Below are positions 11,030 through 21,759 of a DNA stretch of 64,000 bases, piece by piece; within the stretch, counting starts at the first letter, position 1, and each line of letters starts with the position of its first letter. The stretch is taken from NCBI GenBank assembly GCA_030220185.1, contig JASPKZ010004955.1, positions 1,488,001 to 1,552,000 of the forward strand, read 5' to 3'. The notes beneath the pieces are model-generated. The model was not told where the DNA came from. It saw only the letters and a program-made list of their open reading frames with translations, and did not search any database. This DNA is from Diploptera punctata (taxonomy: Eukaryota > Arthropoda > Insecta > Blattodea > Blaberidae). Made by a program: the position numbers and the translations under genes.

Positions 11030-11345
11030 AATATACCTTCTTAGGTAAGATCCATCGTCCTCAACTTATAAAATATGTATTCTTTATGTCTGTAGGCCTT
11101 TCAGAACATCCGTTCCATCTTCAGCAGGTCTTTCTTCGCTACATTATCTAATATGATGGTTGATGCTGCTGGTCACGACAACACCACTTTAGGACCAGCA
11201 GCATCAACTATCATATCAGATAATATAGCAAAGAAAGACCTGCTGAAGATGGAACAGTTCTGAAAGGCCTACAGACATAAATAATACATACTTTATAAGT
11301 TGAGGACGACGGATGTTACCTAAGAAGGTATATTTTAACTTATTT
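11030..11345. repeat. Penelope-like terminal palindrome (family c) with hammerhead-like cores
   Basis: Arms of about 120-140 bp (TATACCTTCTTAGGTAAGATCC ... inverted to GTTACCTAAGAAGGTATATT) around a centre near 11190. Each arm holds CTGAAGATGGAAC ... TTCTGAAAGGCCTACAG, i.e. CTGANGA, a stem II and GAAA. The 11086-11130 arm (minus strand) keeps a proper stem II (GGAAC/GTTCT). No protein-coding part. Confidence 0.7.
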
Positions 11346-11599
11346 TATTTAATGACTATCCACCTCAACGGTTTTAACAATGAATTTTATTAGTATTGAA
11401 AGTTTTTATAGTAAAGTTGAGTTGATGAATATTATTGCAAGTAAAATATGTAATTTAGTCGTGTTATTTCTTATTTCTCTACTTGATATATTTGATGTCC
11501 TCACCTCATATTATTAGGAGAAAATTTAAAATGTTCTGTATATTTGAGGTCATTAGATATATTTTTAAAAACATTGATACAATAATAAATTTAAAATAA

Positions 11600-12060
11600 A
11601 TTCTGTTTACTTTACTTCCCGTCTTCTATTACACTGGTTTCAAAACCTAGGCAGTTTCATCATCAGTAATTTCAAGGCAGATTTTGTTGTCAAGGAGCAC
11701 TGCTTCTTTCTCCATGTATTGGTGGACCGATGAATCTTGACATTCCGAAGATGTTCCTTCACCCTTATTTTCAAATTTCTTTTTGTTTTCTCTATGTAAA
11801 TTTTGTCGCAGTCTCCTCATTTAATCTGGTAAATTCCTGACTTCTTTCATTTTGTCATTTTTGTTGGTTTAATCCTATTGTGGTTATATTAATTCCTCGG
11901 TGCCAATCTTATGTTGAACTTTTTAAAAAATTTTTTGGAACTTTTAGTGCTTCATTGATAAATAAATTTATTTTATTTTATGTTTTTTTTTTTCTTTTAG
12001 AACTGTATTTTTGTTAATTAATTGTTGTCTTCTAAACTTATTGATTTTCCTGTGCACCAT
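11600..12060 (-). pseudogene. Penelope-like 3' part in inverted orientation (family d)
   Basis: The minus strand reads from a decayed GIY-YIG region (tracts matching KSGIYQI.C and the Y.GK..K block, with stops) to a terminus at 11624-11673 containing ATTACTGATGATGAAAC. It adjoins the plus-strand PLE beginning about 12070, so the two form an inverted partial duplication. Confidence 0.65.
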
Positions 12061-12327
12061 ACTTTCTTCAAACCTGTTAAATCAAGAAAAGAGATAAATA
12101 GAAAAAAAGTGAACAACTGAAAATCAAAATCAATGAACAAGACTGATAAAAAAGAGTCGAAAAAAATAGTTAAACTATCTTCTAAATCCTTCAATGAAAA
12201 GGAAGTGGGGATTTTAGAAAAAGGTTTAAAAACATGTGTCAATTTCTCTAACCAAATTGAAGATTATATAGCAGAGATTTTACGATATGACATGAACGCA
12301 GAAGATAATATGGTTGTTAGGAAAGAA

Positions 12328-12662
12328 AATCTAGAATGGATGGAATACGAAATAAAGAAATAAGGGAAATTATGGGTGTACAAGAGGAGCCGGACATCAT
12401 AGACATTATAGAAAAGAAAAGATTGCAGTGGTATGGCCATGTCAAAAGAATGCCAGAGCAAAGATTGCCATAAATTGTTATGGAATGGATCCCAATGGAA
12501 AGGAGGAAGAGAGGAAGACCAAAGAAAACTTGGATAGAAGGGATACAAGCAGCTATGAATATCAGAGGAATGGAGGAAGATCAATGGATGGACAGAGAGG
12601 AATGGCATTTGGTTTCCGGAAGACAGCGGCAGCTACCATGATACCGGATGATGATGATGATG
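12328..12662 (+). mobile_element. 5'-truncated RTE-type LINE tail inserted in the PLE
   Basis: Encodes a LINE C-terminus (KKRLQWYGHVKRMPEQRLP, RRKRGRPKKTWIEGI) and ends in a GAT-repeat tail. It is bracketed by AGGAAAGAA at 12319-12327 and 12663-12671, a 9-bp target duplication. Removing it rejoins the PLE reading VVRKE|CGKIL. Confidence 0.85.
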
Positions 12663-13236
12663 AGGAAAGAATGTGGAAAAATTCTTGAAGAAATTGAAGA
12701 GATTCCAAAAAATAAAATGGGACTGGGAAATATGAAAATTATCGAAGAAATCACAAAGGCAGATAAAGGAAGCCAATTGGTAATTTTGGATGTTGATGAA
12801 TACAAAAGCAAAATGAACAAACTTTTGGAATCAGAAGGTTTCAAATCCAAAGATCTACAAAGAAGGAATAGAATGAGGCCCATTAACAACAGCACAGGGT
12901 TATCCACATATAACATATCCAAATGGTTATGTAGTGAATAAAAAAAAATGGCGGGGTTTGATAATCTATCAATTGATAATTCATACCAATTGGTAGAAAG
13001 TTAGAGAAAATGCATTTAGACCCATCAGATAGATTAGTTTCCTTGATATAATTTCATTGTTTCCCAACATCCCTAGAAAAAACACTGAAAATTTTGGAAA
13101 AATAGCTGAACAAAAACAAAATAGACAAGGAAAGTATAAAGGAATACCGTATATAATTTTAACCAGATTACACATAGAACAAGTGTTTTTTTATGTACAG
13201 CGGAAAATTCTATAAACAAATTTCTGACCTTTCTAT

Positions 13237-13418
13237 GTTTTTATTATTCATTTCATACATCACAATGATGGATAAATCATATTAAAGAGAAAATTATACG
13301 CTCAGACCAGGACTTGAACCCGGGACCCTTGGTTCTCTAGACCAAGTACTCTACCAACTGAATGCAAATCTTTCTCTAATATATGGTCTGAGCGTATAAT
13401 GTTTCTCTTTAAATATGA
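13237..13418 (-). repeat. tRNA-like retroposon with complementary flanks, copy 3, with 15-bp target duplication
   Basis: TTCTGACCTTTCTAT occurs at 13222-13236 and 13419-13433 and directly joins the PLE frame when the insert is removed. The insert's minus strand carries a tRNA-like body (TTGGTAGAGTACTTGG, loop CTAGAGA with AGA at anticodon position, GGTTCAAGTCC). It is flanked by about 35 bp that pair with each other (TATTAAAGAGAAAATTATAC near one end, inverted near the other). Related to 2455-2640 and 2755-2985. Confidence 0.8.
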
Positions 13419-13811
13419 TTCTGACCTTTCTATTTTAGCTAATTTATTTATGGGGAGTTTTGAACATAAGATAATAAGTGGACAATCTTTAATTTTCAAA
13501 TTCTGGTGCAGATACGTTGATATAATTGCTATCGTTAATCACAAACAAATAAGTGTGTTAATTAAACAAATAGATGATGCTTCAAGATTGTAGAATATTC
13601 AGAGTGAAACTATAAAGATTATCATGGAAACTGAAAAAAAACAAATAACTTTTTGGATCTAAATTTGACAAGAAATGAAGAAAACAAAATAGAATTTGGA
13701 ATATACAGAAAGGAGACACACATGGATAACTATATTAAGGCCTCAGGATTCAATCATTTTGCTTACAAAGAGGCAGTGTTCAATAGTTTGACACATATAT
13801 TAATAAATATA

Positions 13812-15811
13812 GTCCAAATTCTGAATAATGGACACCTATGGGGAAAATAAAAATGTCAGCTATTAAGAAGTGTCTGCTATACAGAAAAATAAATAAAAGT
13901 ACAGTACAATATATTGTAGTGTGGTTTACAATACATTTGAAATTAGTCAATATTTTTCTTTATTTGAGTACAGTAGTACTATAAAATCTGAATAATACAG
14001 TTCAGTTTTAATGTGTAGGCCTACAGTTGCATATTATTGTATGTACAGTATCCATCCATCCATCCATTGGCTGATTGGCTCAAATTCGAGTTTTGGTCTC
14101 CCTTAAATTCTGCCTCCAATCATTTCTATTATGCGTGGCAAGCCTCCAGTTGTGACACTTAGTAGCTTGCAGCATCTTCCTTGATACCATCCTCCTACTG
14201 TTATTTCAGTCTTCCAACTCACCTATTCCCCATAAAACTTAATGAGAGCAACTTTTTTTGGTGCTCGGTCTATTAAGAGCCTTTGTACATGACCAACCCT
14301 CTCTAGTTTCTATAGTTCAATAACAGTGACAAGGTAAGGTTTTCTATATTTGCCATATAATTCCTTGTTGTATTGTATTCTCCACTAACCAATAATATTT
14401 ATCGGTCCAAATATTTTCCTGAGTACTTTCTTTTTTTTTTCAAAATTATTTAGGGCTACCTCTGATCTTTTAGTGAGGCTCCATGTCTCACTACCATAAG
14501 TCAGAACTGTTATAATAATACTTTATATAGCCTTATTTTAGTTGCCGAGTGTTTGTTATTACTTCATTATTTTATGAAGTGAGTAATAAGCTTTGTTGGC
14601 TAGTTTTAGTCTTTGTACTTCAATGTGTTGGTCATTATTATCTGTAATACATGAACCTAAATAGTTAATATTATTCACAATGTTAAAATGTAATTATTTT
14701 GTACTATTAGATTGCTGTTCTGTCATGGTTTAGCACCTGTCTGTGTCATAGTTTGTGTTTTTTATGTGTTGATTTCTAGGCCTATATCTTCTGTTGCTAC
14801 TTTAAATTCTGTATACAATTCTTGAATGGTTTTGATACTTCTACTTAAGAGATATATGCTATCTGCATACCCTATTATATGTGTTGTGTGATATTCTAGG
14901 GTCCCTTTAGTGTTGCTGATAACTATCTAATGGCATATTCAAATTAAACAAGCATGGGGCCAGCTCATCACCCTGTTTGAGTCCTTGTTCAATCTCTGTA
15001 AGTTGTGCCTGTATCTTAACTTGAGCTGTTGTGTCAGTCATGTTACCCTTAACCAATCTTATTAACTTTTTAGGGATGCTAAATTCATTCATGATTTTTT
15101 AAAATTTTGTCCCATTGTATACTATCATAGGCCTGTTTAAAATCTATATATATTTTAAATACACCGATATTAAACTCCTAACTTTTCTCGAGCATGATTT
15201 TGACTGTGTGTAATTGGTCAATTGTTGATCTTCCTCTAAATCCTCCCTGATATTTGCCTAATAAATTCTGTATGTATTGGCTCTAGTCTTAATCATATGA
15301 TATTTGTGAGAATTTTATATGCTGTGCACAATAGGGCTATTCCTCTATAATTACTACAGTCCAGCTTGTCTCCCTTTTTGTATGTTCTCCAGACACTAGG
15401 TATCCATTTTTCCTGCCAGACGAATATTATTAAGTGTTGAATTTCTTTTAACTGTATTTCTCCGTATATACACAGTATTCTCATTAACATGCTGCTCCTG
15501 AGAATCTAGTTAAAAAATGTGCTATAATAATGTTAAAAACCTATAACAACATTCAAAATGCACGATAATGTTCATTGTTGCAAAGAATTACATGTGTAGT
15601 CTAAATGTTTCACTTCTCACGCTGTCTGTTATTTGTAAGTTTTAATTGTTGTTCAGGGATAAGTTTTAGTGTCCAGTCCATTATTAAGAATGTCTGCTAT
15701 TGGGAAGTGATTTCCCCATAAGAGCCAATATTTTTTGCAAGGAACTTTTTAAATATCCATTATTGAAATGTGTCTGCTATTGAGAAGTGTCCATTAAGGG
15801 AAGTTTTACTG
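13812..15811. mobile_element. Non-autonomous TIR element (pogo/Tc1-mariner-like), about 2.0 kb
   Basis: Left end GTCCAAATTCTGAATAATGG and right end complement CAGTAAAACTTCCCTTAATG are imperfect inverted repeats, both followed by GGACAC and by TCTGCTAT-type subterminal repeats. It lies in the PLE between TATA at 13808-13811 and 15812-15815; removal restores PLE codons I-P-M-N. There is no transposase of its own. The interior is mostly an antisense LINE. Confidence 0.7.
14060..15540 (-). pseudogene. Degenerate RTE-type LINE reverse transcriptase
   Basis: Minus-strand blocks are [25 protein letters not shown] (near 15330-15400) and IPKKLIRLVKGNMTDTTAQ then EQGLKQGDELAPCLFNL (14930-15080). After these comes LINE C-terminal sequence eroded to 14060. 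The YADD region is not intact. Multiple stops. It is carried inside the TIR element 13812-15811. Confidence 0.75.
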
Positions 15812-15989
15812 TATACCTATGAACAGAGAAAGTTATGGAAAATAAAAAGAATACATAATTAATGTAGTAATAAAAATGGGTTTGAAGAAAGCATGGTGCA
15901 CAGGAAAATAAATATGTTTAAAAGACAAAATTAATTAACAAAAGTACACAGTTTTGAAAGAAAAAGAACAAAACGTAAAAGTCAAGAAA

Positions 15990-16195
15990 TTCACTGGTTT
16001 TCTCAACCTGGAGTCGCTACTTACTTTAGGTACCTAAATGCCTCACGATGCTGGGTGGGCACCAGTCCCATACCGGCCGAAATTCCATGAGAAAATTTTC
16101 TTCCCCCATGGGCACTTGAACTAGTGCAAGTCCCATGGCTGTACGCCAAGGCATCTTGTCTTAACCACTCAGCTACGGCATGGGACACATTACAT
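15990..16195 (-). repeat. tRNA-derived SINE, family 4
   Basis: The minus strand reads CCATGCCGTAGCTGAGTGGTT (A box) with a decayed B box, CATGGGGGAAGAAAATTTTCTC and GGAATTTCGGCCGGTATGGG. Copies at 17330, 21290, 25935 and 35765 share the TAGC(C/T)GAGTGGTTAAGGCA head and the CATG(A/G)GAA..TTTC body. The head resembles a Leu/Ser tRNA start. Confidence 0.7.
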
Positions 16196-16199
16196 TGTT

Positions 16200-16330
16200 A
16201 CTATTATTATTAATGAGAAAACTGGCTCAAGCAGTAGCATCTGAATCATGTATTTGGGAGGTCCTGCGTTCAAATCCCACTGCTCACCAACCTGAGATAT
16301 TTTCCCAGGTTTTACCATGTTTAATTTAAG
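16200..16330 (+). repeat. tRNA-like repeat with B box
   Basis: ACTGGCTCAAGCAGTAGCATC followed by GAGGTCCTGCGTTCAAATCC. Short, not clearly assigned to a family. Confidence 0.4.
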
Positions 16331-17329
16331 AAAGAAATATTAACACTCGAACCCTATATTTTTTCAAATATTTAAGGAAGGAGAAAATATTTGAGTAATT
16401 GAGAATAAAGTTATTAGCAAATGTTTTGATCAAAGAGGATTAAATAACAATGAGCTACATGGTCTTTATGGGAAGTCAGATGTAATAAGAACAGTTATAT
16501 CTCGTAGACTGTGATGGGCAGCCCATCCATTGAAACACCATAAGTTTAAAAAAAAATTTAAAAAGTTCACCATAAGATTGGCATTAAGGAATGAACATAG
16601 CCTCAATAGGATAATTAAAACCAACAAAAATGACAAAATGGAAGAAGGAAACAAATCGGGAATTTAACATATTAAATGCAGAGACTGTAACAAAATTTAC
16701 ATAGAAAAACATAAAGAAATTTGAAAACCAGGGTGAAGGAACATCTTAGGAATGTCAAAAATGTCACTCATGCTTGGTCAGAAAAAGATCTAATTGAAAG
16801 AAATGCTAGTTTAATTAAAGAAATAGAAAACTAAAAAAGAGCTCACAGTTTGGGAAAAGATCCATATTTAAAAAAAAAAAATTATTGAATTTTTAAATTC
16901 TCGGGGAAGTTGATTTGATTCGGAGATTCATCGGCTCATCAGATGGAGTAAGAAGTAGTGCTCCTGGATAAAACATTGGTCGTGACATTACTGATGATGA
17001 AACCAGTCTAATAGAAGACAGGATATGAGGTGAGGTTAACAGAATTTATTTTAAATTTTAAATTATACCTCATAGTGATATTTCCTGTAATAGTTCAAAA
17101 CATTGGTTGTTTGTCATTATCCAATCTTTTTATGAGAAGGTTCTTCTATATTGTCAATTGTTCAATTTTAAAAATTAATTCCTTTTTCATTGAATCAATC
17201 ATATTAACCATTAACATATTGAGAATAATAATAAATATTTGCTCAGCTGTTTTGCTGCTCACAAATAATAAGCATTATCAGTTCTCTTCATTATGCAATA
17301 GGCCTAGAAGACTTGGCTTCCCAGCTGGC

Positions 17330-17590
17330 AACTGACCTCACCCATATGTGCCAAAGAGGTGAGAAATCATTCGGCCAGTATAGGGAATGATATGCAGGTA
17401 GTGTGTCTGGTTCTCCAGCAATTATAACGGATTTTCTCAACCTGGATTCGCCACTTATCATATCTCCTTAAATTCCTCGTATTGCTGGTCTCTGACTTGA
17501 ATTCCATCAGAAAATTTCTCTTCCCATGAGGGCTCATGAATTAAGTGCATGTCCCATAGCTCTGCTCCTCAACCATATACCAAAAAAGGC
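17330..17590 (-). repeat. tRNA-derived SINE, family 4 copy
   Basis: Carries TTTCTCAACCTGGATTCGCC and the GAATTCCATCAGAAAATTTCTC body of family 4, with ACTGACCTCACCCATATGTG upstream. The tRNA head is eroded near 17570-17590. Confidence 0.5.
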
Positions 17591-18258
17591 ATTATTATTA
17601 ATTACATAAAAGTACATTTAAATATCAAATATTGAATAAAATATATATGTCTATCATTATCATTGTTACGACAGCTCCATGTTGGCCTTGGCCTTCTTCA
17701 GAAGTCTACATCAGTCTTCTCTATACAAAGCCAGATCTTCACTCTCAATATCCCGATGTCATTCAATACATAATCCTCCCATCAAAGTCTTGCTCTACCA
17801 ATTTTTCTTCTTCATTTTGGGTTTGTTATAAAAACTTTTTTACAAATCTCATCTCACTCATTTTCAAAAGTCTGACATTAATATCCATGGGAGAAGCATC
17901 AGGCAATTTGACAGAAATGTGGCTAAAGGGTGCTCAATTCTGACCAAGAATCTGAAGATTCTCTCTAATATGACTTGAAGCCGTAAATCTTGATGACCCT
18001 ATTTGTGTCTCCACCATACAGACCTGAGATTTAAATGCCATTAATTGGGGACTTCAGTTTAGTTATATAGTTATAGTTTATAAAAAAAATAACTTTAACC
18101 TATTTGGAGATATGACAAATTGTTAACTTCTCATTATAAGAGTACCCTGGGCTACAATCATGAAACCCTTAGAAAATCTCTCCTTATATTTAATTACCAT
18201 TTTTTGGAATTTTTTTCATTCCTTGGATGGTAGTAAATCACATGGGGTTTTTTTGCTG
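17591..18258. other. No confident feature
   Basis: A plus-strand ORF at 17632-17943 has no recognisable domain. CTCCATGTTGGCCTTGGCC-like text suggests a decayed antisense LINE, not provable by eye. Confidence 0.3.
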
Positions 18259-18603
18259 TCATTTAGGAACATATATGCTTTGTCCAATGTTCCCACAAAT
18301 ATCTATATTTCTCTTGCCAGATAATTTTTTGTTCATTTTTCTGATATTTATATGAAATTCTGCAATGTAATGAGGCAACAACTCGTGAATTCTACTGTTA
18401 TGACTTTTCTTTCCAAGTTCAAATCCTGATTGATGAGAGTGTTTATAATTTTTTAATGATATATTTAATTTATTTGCGATGGTTGTATGTGTAGCTTGGT
18501 TATTAACAGTGACAAGTGCTCTTACATTCTTCACCACTTCCGGATTCTGGCTTGTCAAGGATTGCAGGTTTGCCTGTTTCTTGCTCTTTGGAATTAATTC
18601 CAT
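18259..18603 (-). other. Unrecognised ORF of 114 codons
   Basis: Met-initiated ORF, Lys/Asn/His-rich, with a helix-turn-helix-like stretch (TTIANKLNISLKNYKH) preceded by NPEVVKNVRALVTVNNQAT. The HTH and the later LLPHYIAEFHINIRKMNKKL segment are loosely reminiscent of mariner/Tc N-termini, but I cannot assign it. No TIR was found around it. It may be a transposon fragment. Confidence 0.25.
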
Positions 18604-19109
18604 GCAGGATTTTCCATTTTTATTTAATACTGAACTGATCCATTCTTCGATATCACAATATTTCTTCTCTTACACTTTTATATTATAACATAACTATAGT
18701 TTGCATCGGAAAGGGCTGTTAATATATCCTTCCCATTAGGGCTCATTTTGCTTCGGCATCTTACCAGCGATATATGTGTTAACACTTACATAGACACAGT
18801 GACATCTGAGGAAACCTGCAAACTTGCATAATGATGCCACAGTCACATTAACAATTCGTTACCAGATCAGAAACAACACTACATGTGTAGGTACCATGTC
18901 TAATCTGCTGATAGTAAATACTGAATAACTTCAGTGACAGTGGTACTGAATAATTTCAGTCTGGATCTAGCAGAGGTTGGTAATATTTATTGTGTAAGTG
19001 GATAGATTTTGTACCAGCACTTGAATTAAATTCCAGATACTCTTGCACCACATATCATGTAATAGCAATTTTGGAGACTCTGTGCCAGGAGTCAATCTAC
19101 ATAAAATGG

Positions 19110-19480
19110 AAAAAAAAAAGTTAAAAATGCACAAATTATTGTTGCAAACTATTCAGGGGAAAACATTATTTGATAAAATACACAACACACAAATTAGGGA
19201 CAAATGTCATATTCAAGACATAACCAAATTTATTATACGAGTAGATAGACGAAAATATTGGAAGGGTCATATAGAAAGAATGGAAGAAAACCAACTTGCA
19301 AAAAGAGCTAAAGAAGATAGACCAATGGACGGGAGAAGAACAAGAGGAAGACCAGCCAAGAGATGGATAGACAGTGAATGCACATCCAATACGTCTTCCT
19401 CCAAGGAGTGATTTTGGAAATAAACAGGATGAAAATCCTACAAATTATGTTTAAGAAGAGAAGAAGATTGTTGCAGTATA
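19110..19480 (+). pseudogene. RTE-type LINE C-terminal fragment
   Basis: Reads DKIHNTQIRDKCHIQDITKF, RRKYWKGHIERMEENQLAKR and RRTRGRPAKRWIDS, the conserved tail of RTE-like LINE proteins, in one open frame to 19411. Truncated at the 5' side; no tail repeat is obvious. Confidence 0.75.
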
Positions 19481-19984
19481 TGAATAATTACCTGAGGAAA
19501 ATATATATGTGATTTTTTCCCCCAAAAAATGTGGGAAATGCCTTAAAATTTAATGAGAAGTAGAGATAATTTTAACCTAAAACATTGTTTAAGCAGAATA
19601 GCCAATTTATCTTTATGGGGTGCCAGATTATCCAATAAACTGTAGACTAATCTGGTGTATGCTAACTTGTCAGTTTTCTTGCCTAACAAATTAAAATGAG
19701 TATATAATATTATGTGGACTTAGTTATGAGTGAATAAATATATAATAAACTGCATCTAATAGCAGAAATTAGTATTATCATTTTGGCTAACATGGTGTTA
19801 GCAGTCTCTGTTGGAACATTCACAGGTAGACTCCTGGCATACAATAGCTGCAATTTCATCTTCAGACATGAATTTTAATCATCATGTCATCATTGCTGCT
19901 TATATTGATAAGAATATGTGTTGATATGAGTCTTCTCTTTTCAATTTGTCATCATACCTTGCACAAGGACACCTAAATTACTTA

Positions 19985-20245
19985 GTACTCAAACAGGCAT
20001 TAGAAGGCCCTTGGAGTAGAAAGTTGATGTTCCCGTTTTTGGAGATAGTCAACACAAGATGTCAGCTCTGCATGACAGCCACCTTTACCTGCAGGTGATG
20101 CATCTCTACCTTATTTCCACTAGAGGTTGATTTAACGATGGTGCTGCCAAAAGGTTGAGGCCAGTTTAAAAATTCCAATCCCATCAGGGATCAAACCCTT
20201 AACATTCCTGTTTGTAGCTTATTTTCTTAACCAAGTATTTTATAG
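19985..20245 (-). repeat. SINE family 1 copy
   Basis: Contains GGCCTTGGAGTAGAAAGT-like sequence, CAACACAAGATGTCAGCTCT, and a B-box complement (GGGATCAAACCC) near 20200. The same family, inverted, as 180-430, and near-parallel with 26660-26890. Confidence 0.6.
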
Positions 20246-20504
20246 TGTGCCTATGTCTGCTAAAGTAGAGCAAAAATTTAATGCAAACAACATTGACACC
20301 ATAACTGTTGCATGCAGAACCCCAAAGCAAGAATATTGCATTAGAAACAGACACAAATAGACATGGCCCACCTCTCAAAGCTAAGGCAAAGTGCTAGTAA
20401 GAAAAACTGGGAACTCTTATTTTTGTAATTCCTCTATGCTCTAAGTTAAATTATGAGTTATTCAGGAGATCGTTTTTTGTATTATTTTTGTTTTTATATT
20501 AATG

Positions 20505-20560
20505 TACCATTATTATTATTATTATTAATTATTATTATTGTTGTTGTTGTTATTGAGGTA
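20505..20560 (+). repeat. TTA/TTG microsatellite
   Basis: ATTATTATTATTATTAATTA then TTGTTGTTGTTG. Simple repeat. Confidence 0.8.
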
Positions 20561-21009
20561 ATTTAGGTTATATAATTATTTGGATGTGGCTATATTTCTT
20601 TTGGGTTAATTTTCTGAACTTTTAATTTTAATATCTTTAGCTGGAGAATCAAATTTTGGTTAATTTATTTTGTAATTTTTGTTTTGTTTTTAATTTTGAT
20701 TAATATCAGAATTCTCGTTGACTTGTAGGTCTGTGAAGTGTCGGCAATGTTTCTTTATTGTGGAAAGTTGTTTGATGTTGCATGGGAATGATTAAAATAA
20801 TTGAACTTTTTTTAATTTATGAGCACTTGTAAAACTTCTCACATGACACATCAAAGTGTATTCAATAAATAAAAATGTTCTAATAACAGGTTAACAATAT
20901 CATTATGAAACATTTCTGGAACTGGTTTCTCAATGGAAATAGTAATTGTTTTCTCAATTATCCTTAAAAGTTTTCAATATAGTCACTTTTATAAAATCTT
21001 AGATTTATA

Positions 21010-21240
21010 TAATGTAGATTGCCAAACTTAAAAAATTTGCTATATCAAATTAATAAATTCCAAGAACCAATTAGTTTATCGTATTCTAAAGAAGCTATTC
21101 AGTTACACAACTCCTTAGTCCTAGTATGTCATAAGATAAAATACTTTTATGTATTAAATAAACAAGTTGCAATACAGTGGATTCTGCCACATTCGAGTGA
21201 GTTAATGAAACATCCAACCTCCTGCTAAGAAATAAATGAA
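21010..21240 (+). pseudogene. Jockey/I-type LINE fragment, RNase H part
   Basis: The frame contains AIQLHNSLVLVCHKIKYF and VAIQWILPHSSELMK, resembling the end of a LINE RNase H (compare VFQWIPAHLWS near 60075-60110). A further piece of the same LINE type (CTGCAGTAGCAACTTTCTGA ... GGTCATGATTGTATTTGCAA) lies at 21690-21745, matching 60318-60372. A SINE sits between the pieces. Confidence 0.55.
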
Positions 21241-21289
21241 AAAACTAAACTCCATGCACAACAGACCTATCCAACTGCTGACCTCACAT

Positions 21290-21500
21290 CCATTTGTGCA
21301 TTTTAAGAGGTTATGATCATCAAGCTAGTATAGGGATCACATATGAACAGTATGTTGGGTCCCCTATCTGTAATAGCTGGTTTTTCTCAACTACTTAATG
21401 TAGCTACCCAAATTCCTTATGTTCCTGAGTGAGCAAAATTTCATGTCCTCCATGAAGACTTGAACCAGCACACATCCCATGCTATATACCAATACCACAG
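21290..21500 (-). repeat. tRNA-derived SINE, family 4 copy
   Basis: CTGACCTCACATCCATTTGTGC and GGTTTTTCTCAACTACTTAATG, then a decayed body. It interrupts the LINE fragments at 21010-21240 and 21690-21745. Confidence 0.5.
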
Positions 21501-21689
21501 TTATGACAAAAAGGCAATAAAACTGTTCCAAAATGATCTCAATCTCTGTCTCGTTAATCTATAAAATAGTATTAAATTGAGCTGTTAACATATTAATTAA
21601 AAAATTATAATGCTGAATAAGCAACAAGGAAACAGTGAGAGAAATTATCTGACACACCAAATTTAGTAACAAAATTTCTGAGAGATTCT

Positions 21690-21745
21690 GCAGTAGCAAC
21701 TTTCTGATTTATTACAGGTCATGATTGTATTTGCAAGCATCTGTA
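21690..21745 (+). pseudogene. Jockey/I-type LINE C-terminal scrap
   Basis: Corresponds to the AVATFRLLTGHDCLNKHLHR region encoded near 60318-60378. Only about 56 bp are recognisable. Confidence 0.45.
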
Positions 21746-21759
21746 TTGAATCAATAGTT

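Larger units (their letters stand above)
12070..13811 (+). pseudogene. Penelope-like reverse transcriptase, first part of a split copy (family d)
   Basis: Plus-strand PLE N-terminus and RT. 12133-12327 encodes a Lys-rich leader. After an inserted LINE tail (12328-12662) the frame resumes with RKECGKILEEIEEIPKNK and TKADKGSQLVILDVDEY. It continues RMRPINN, ISKWLC, then FYKQISDLSM. A tRNA-like retroposon (13237-13418) interrupts this, after which ILANLFMGSFEH and FWCRYVDIIAIVNH follow. The RT box YVDD reads YVDI here, so the second Asp is lost. Then FLDLNLTRNEENKIEFGIYR runs to 13811, where a 2-kb TIR element cuts the copy. It resumes at 15812. Confidence 0.85.
15812..17085 (+). pseudogene. Penelope-like element, second part of the family d copy, with 3' terminus
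   Basis: Continues the PLE from 13811. It reads P-M-N-R-E-S-Y, then K.AWCTGK, interrupted by a SINE (15990-16195) and a B-box repeat (16200-16320). A broken GIY-YIG follows at 16540-16870 (RDCNKIYIEKHKE; several stops). The end has the terminal module at 16981-17085: ACTGATGATGAAACCAGTC, GGATATGAGGTGAGG and ACCTCATAGTGATATTTCC. Confidence 0.8.
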
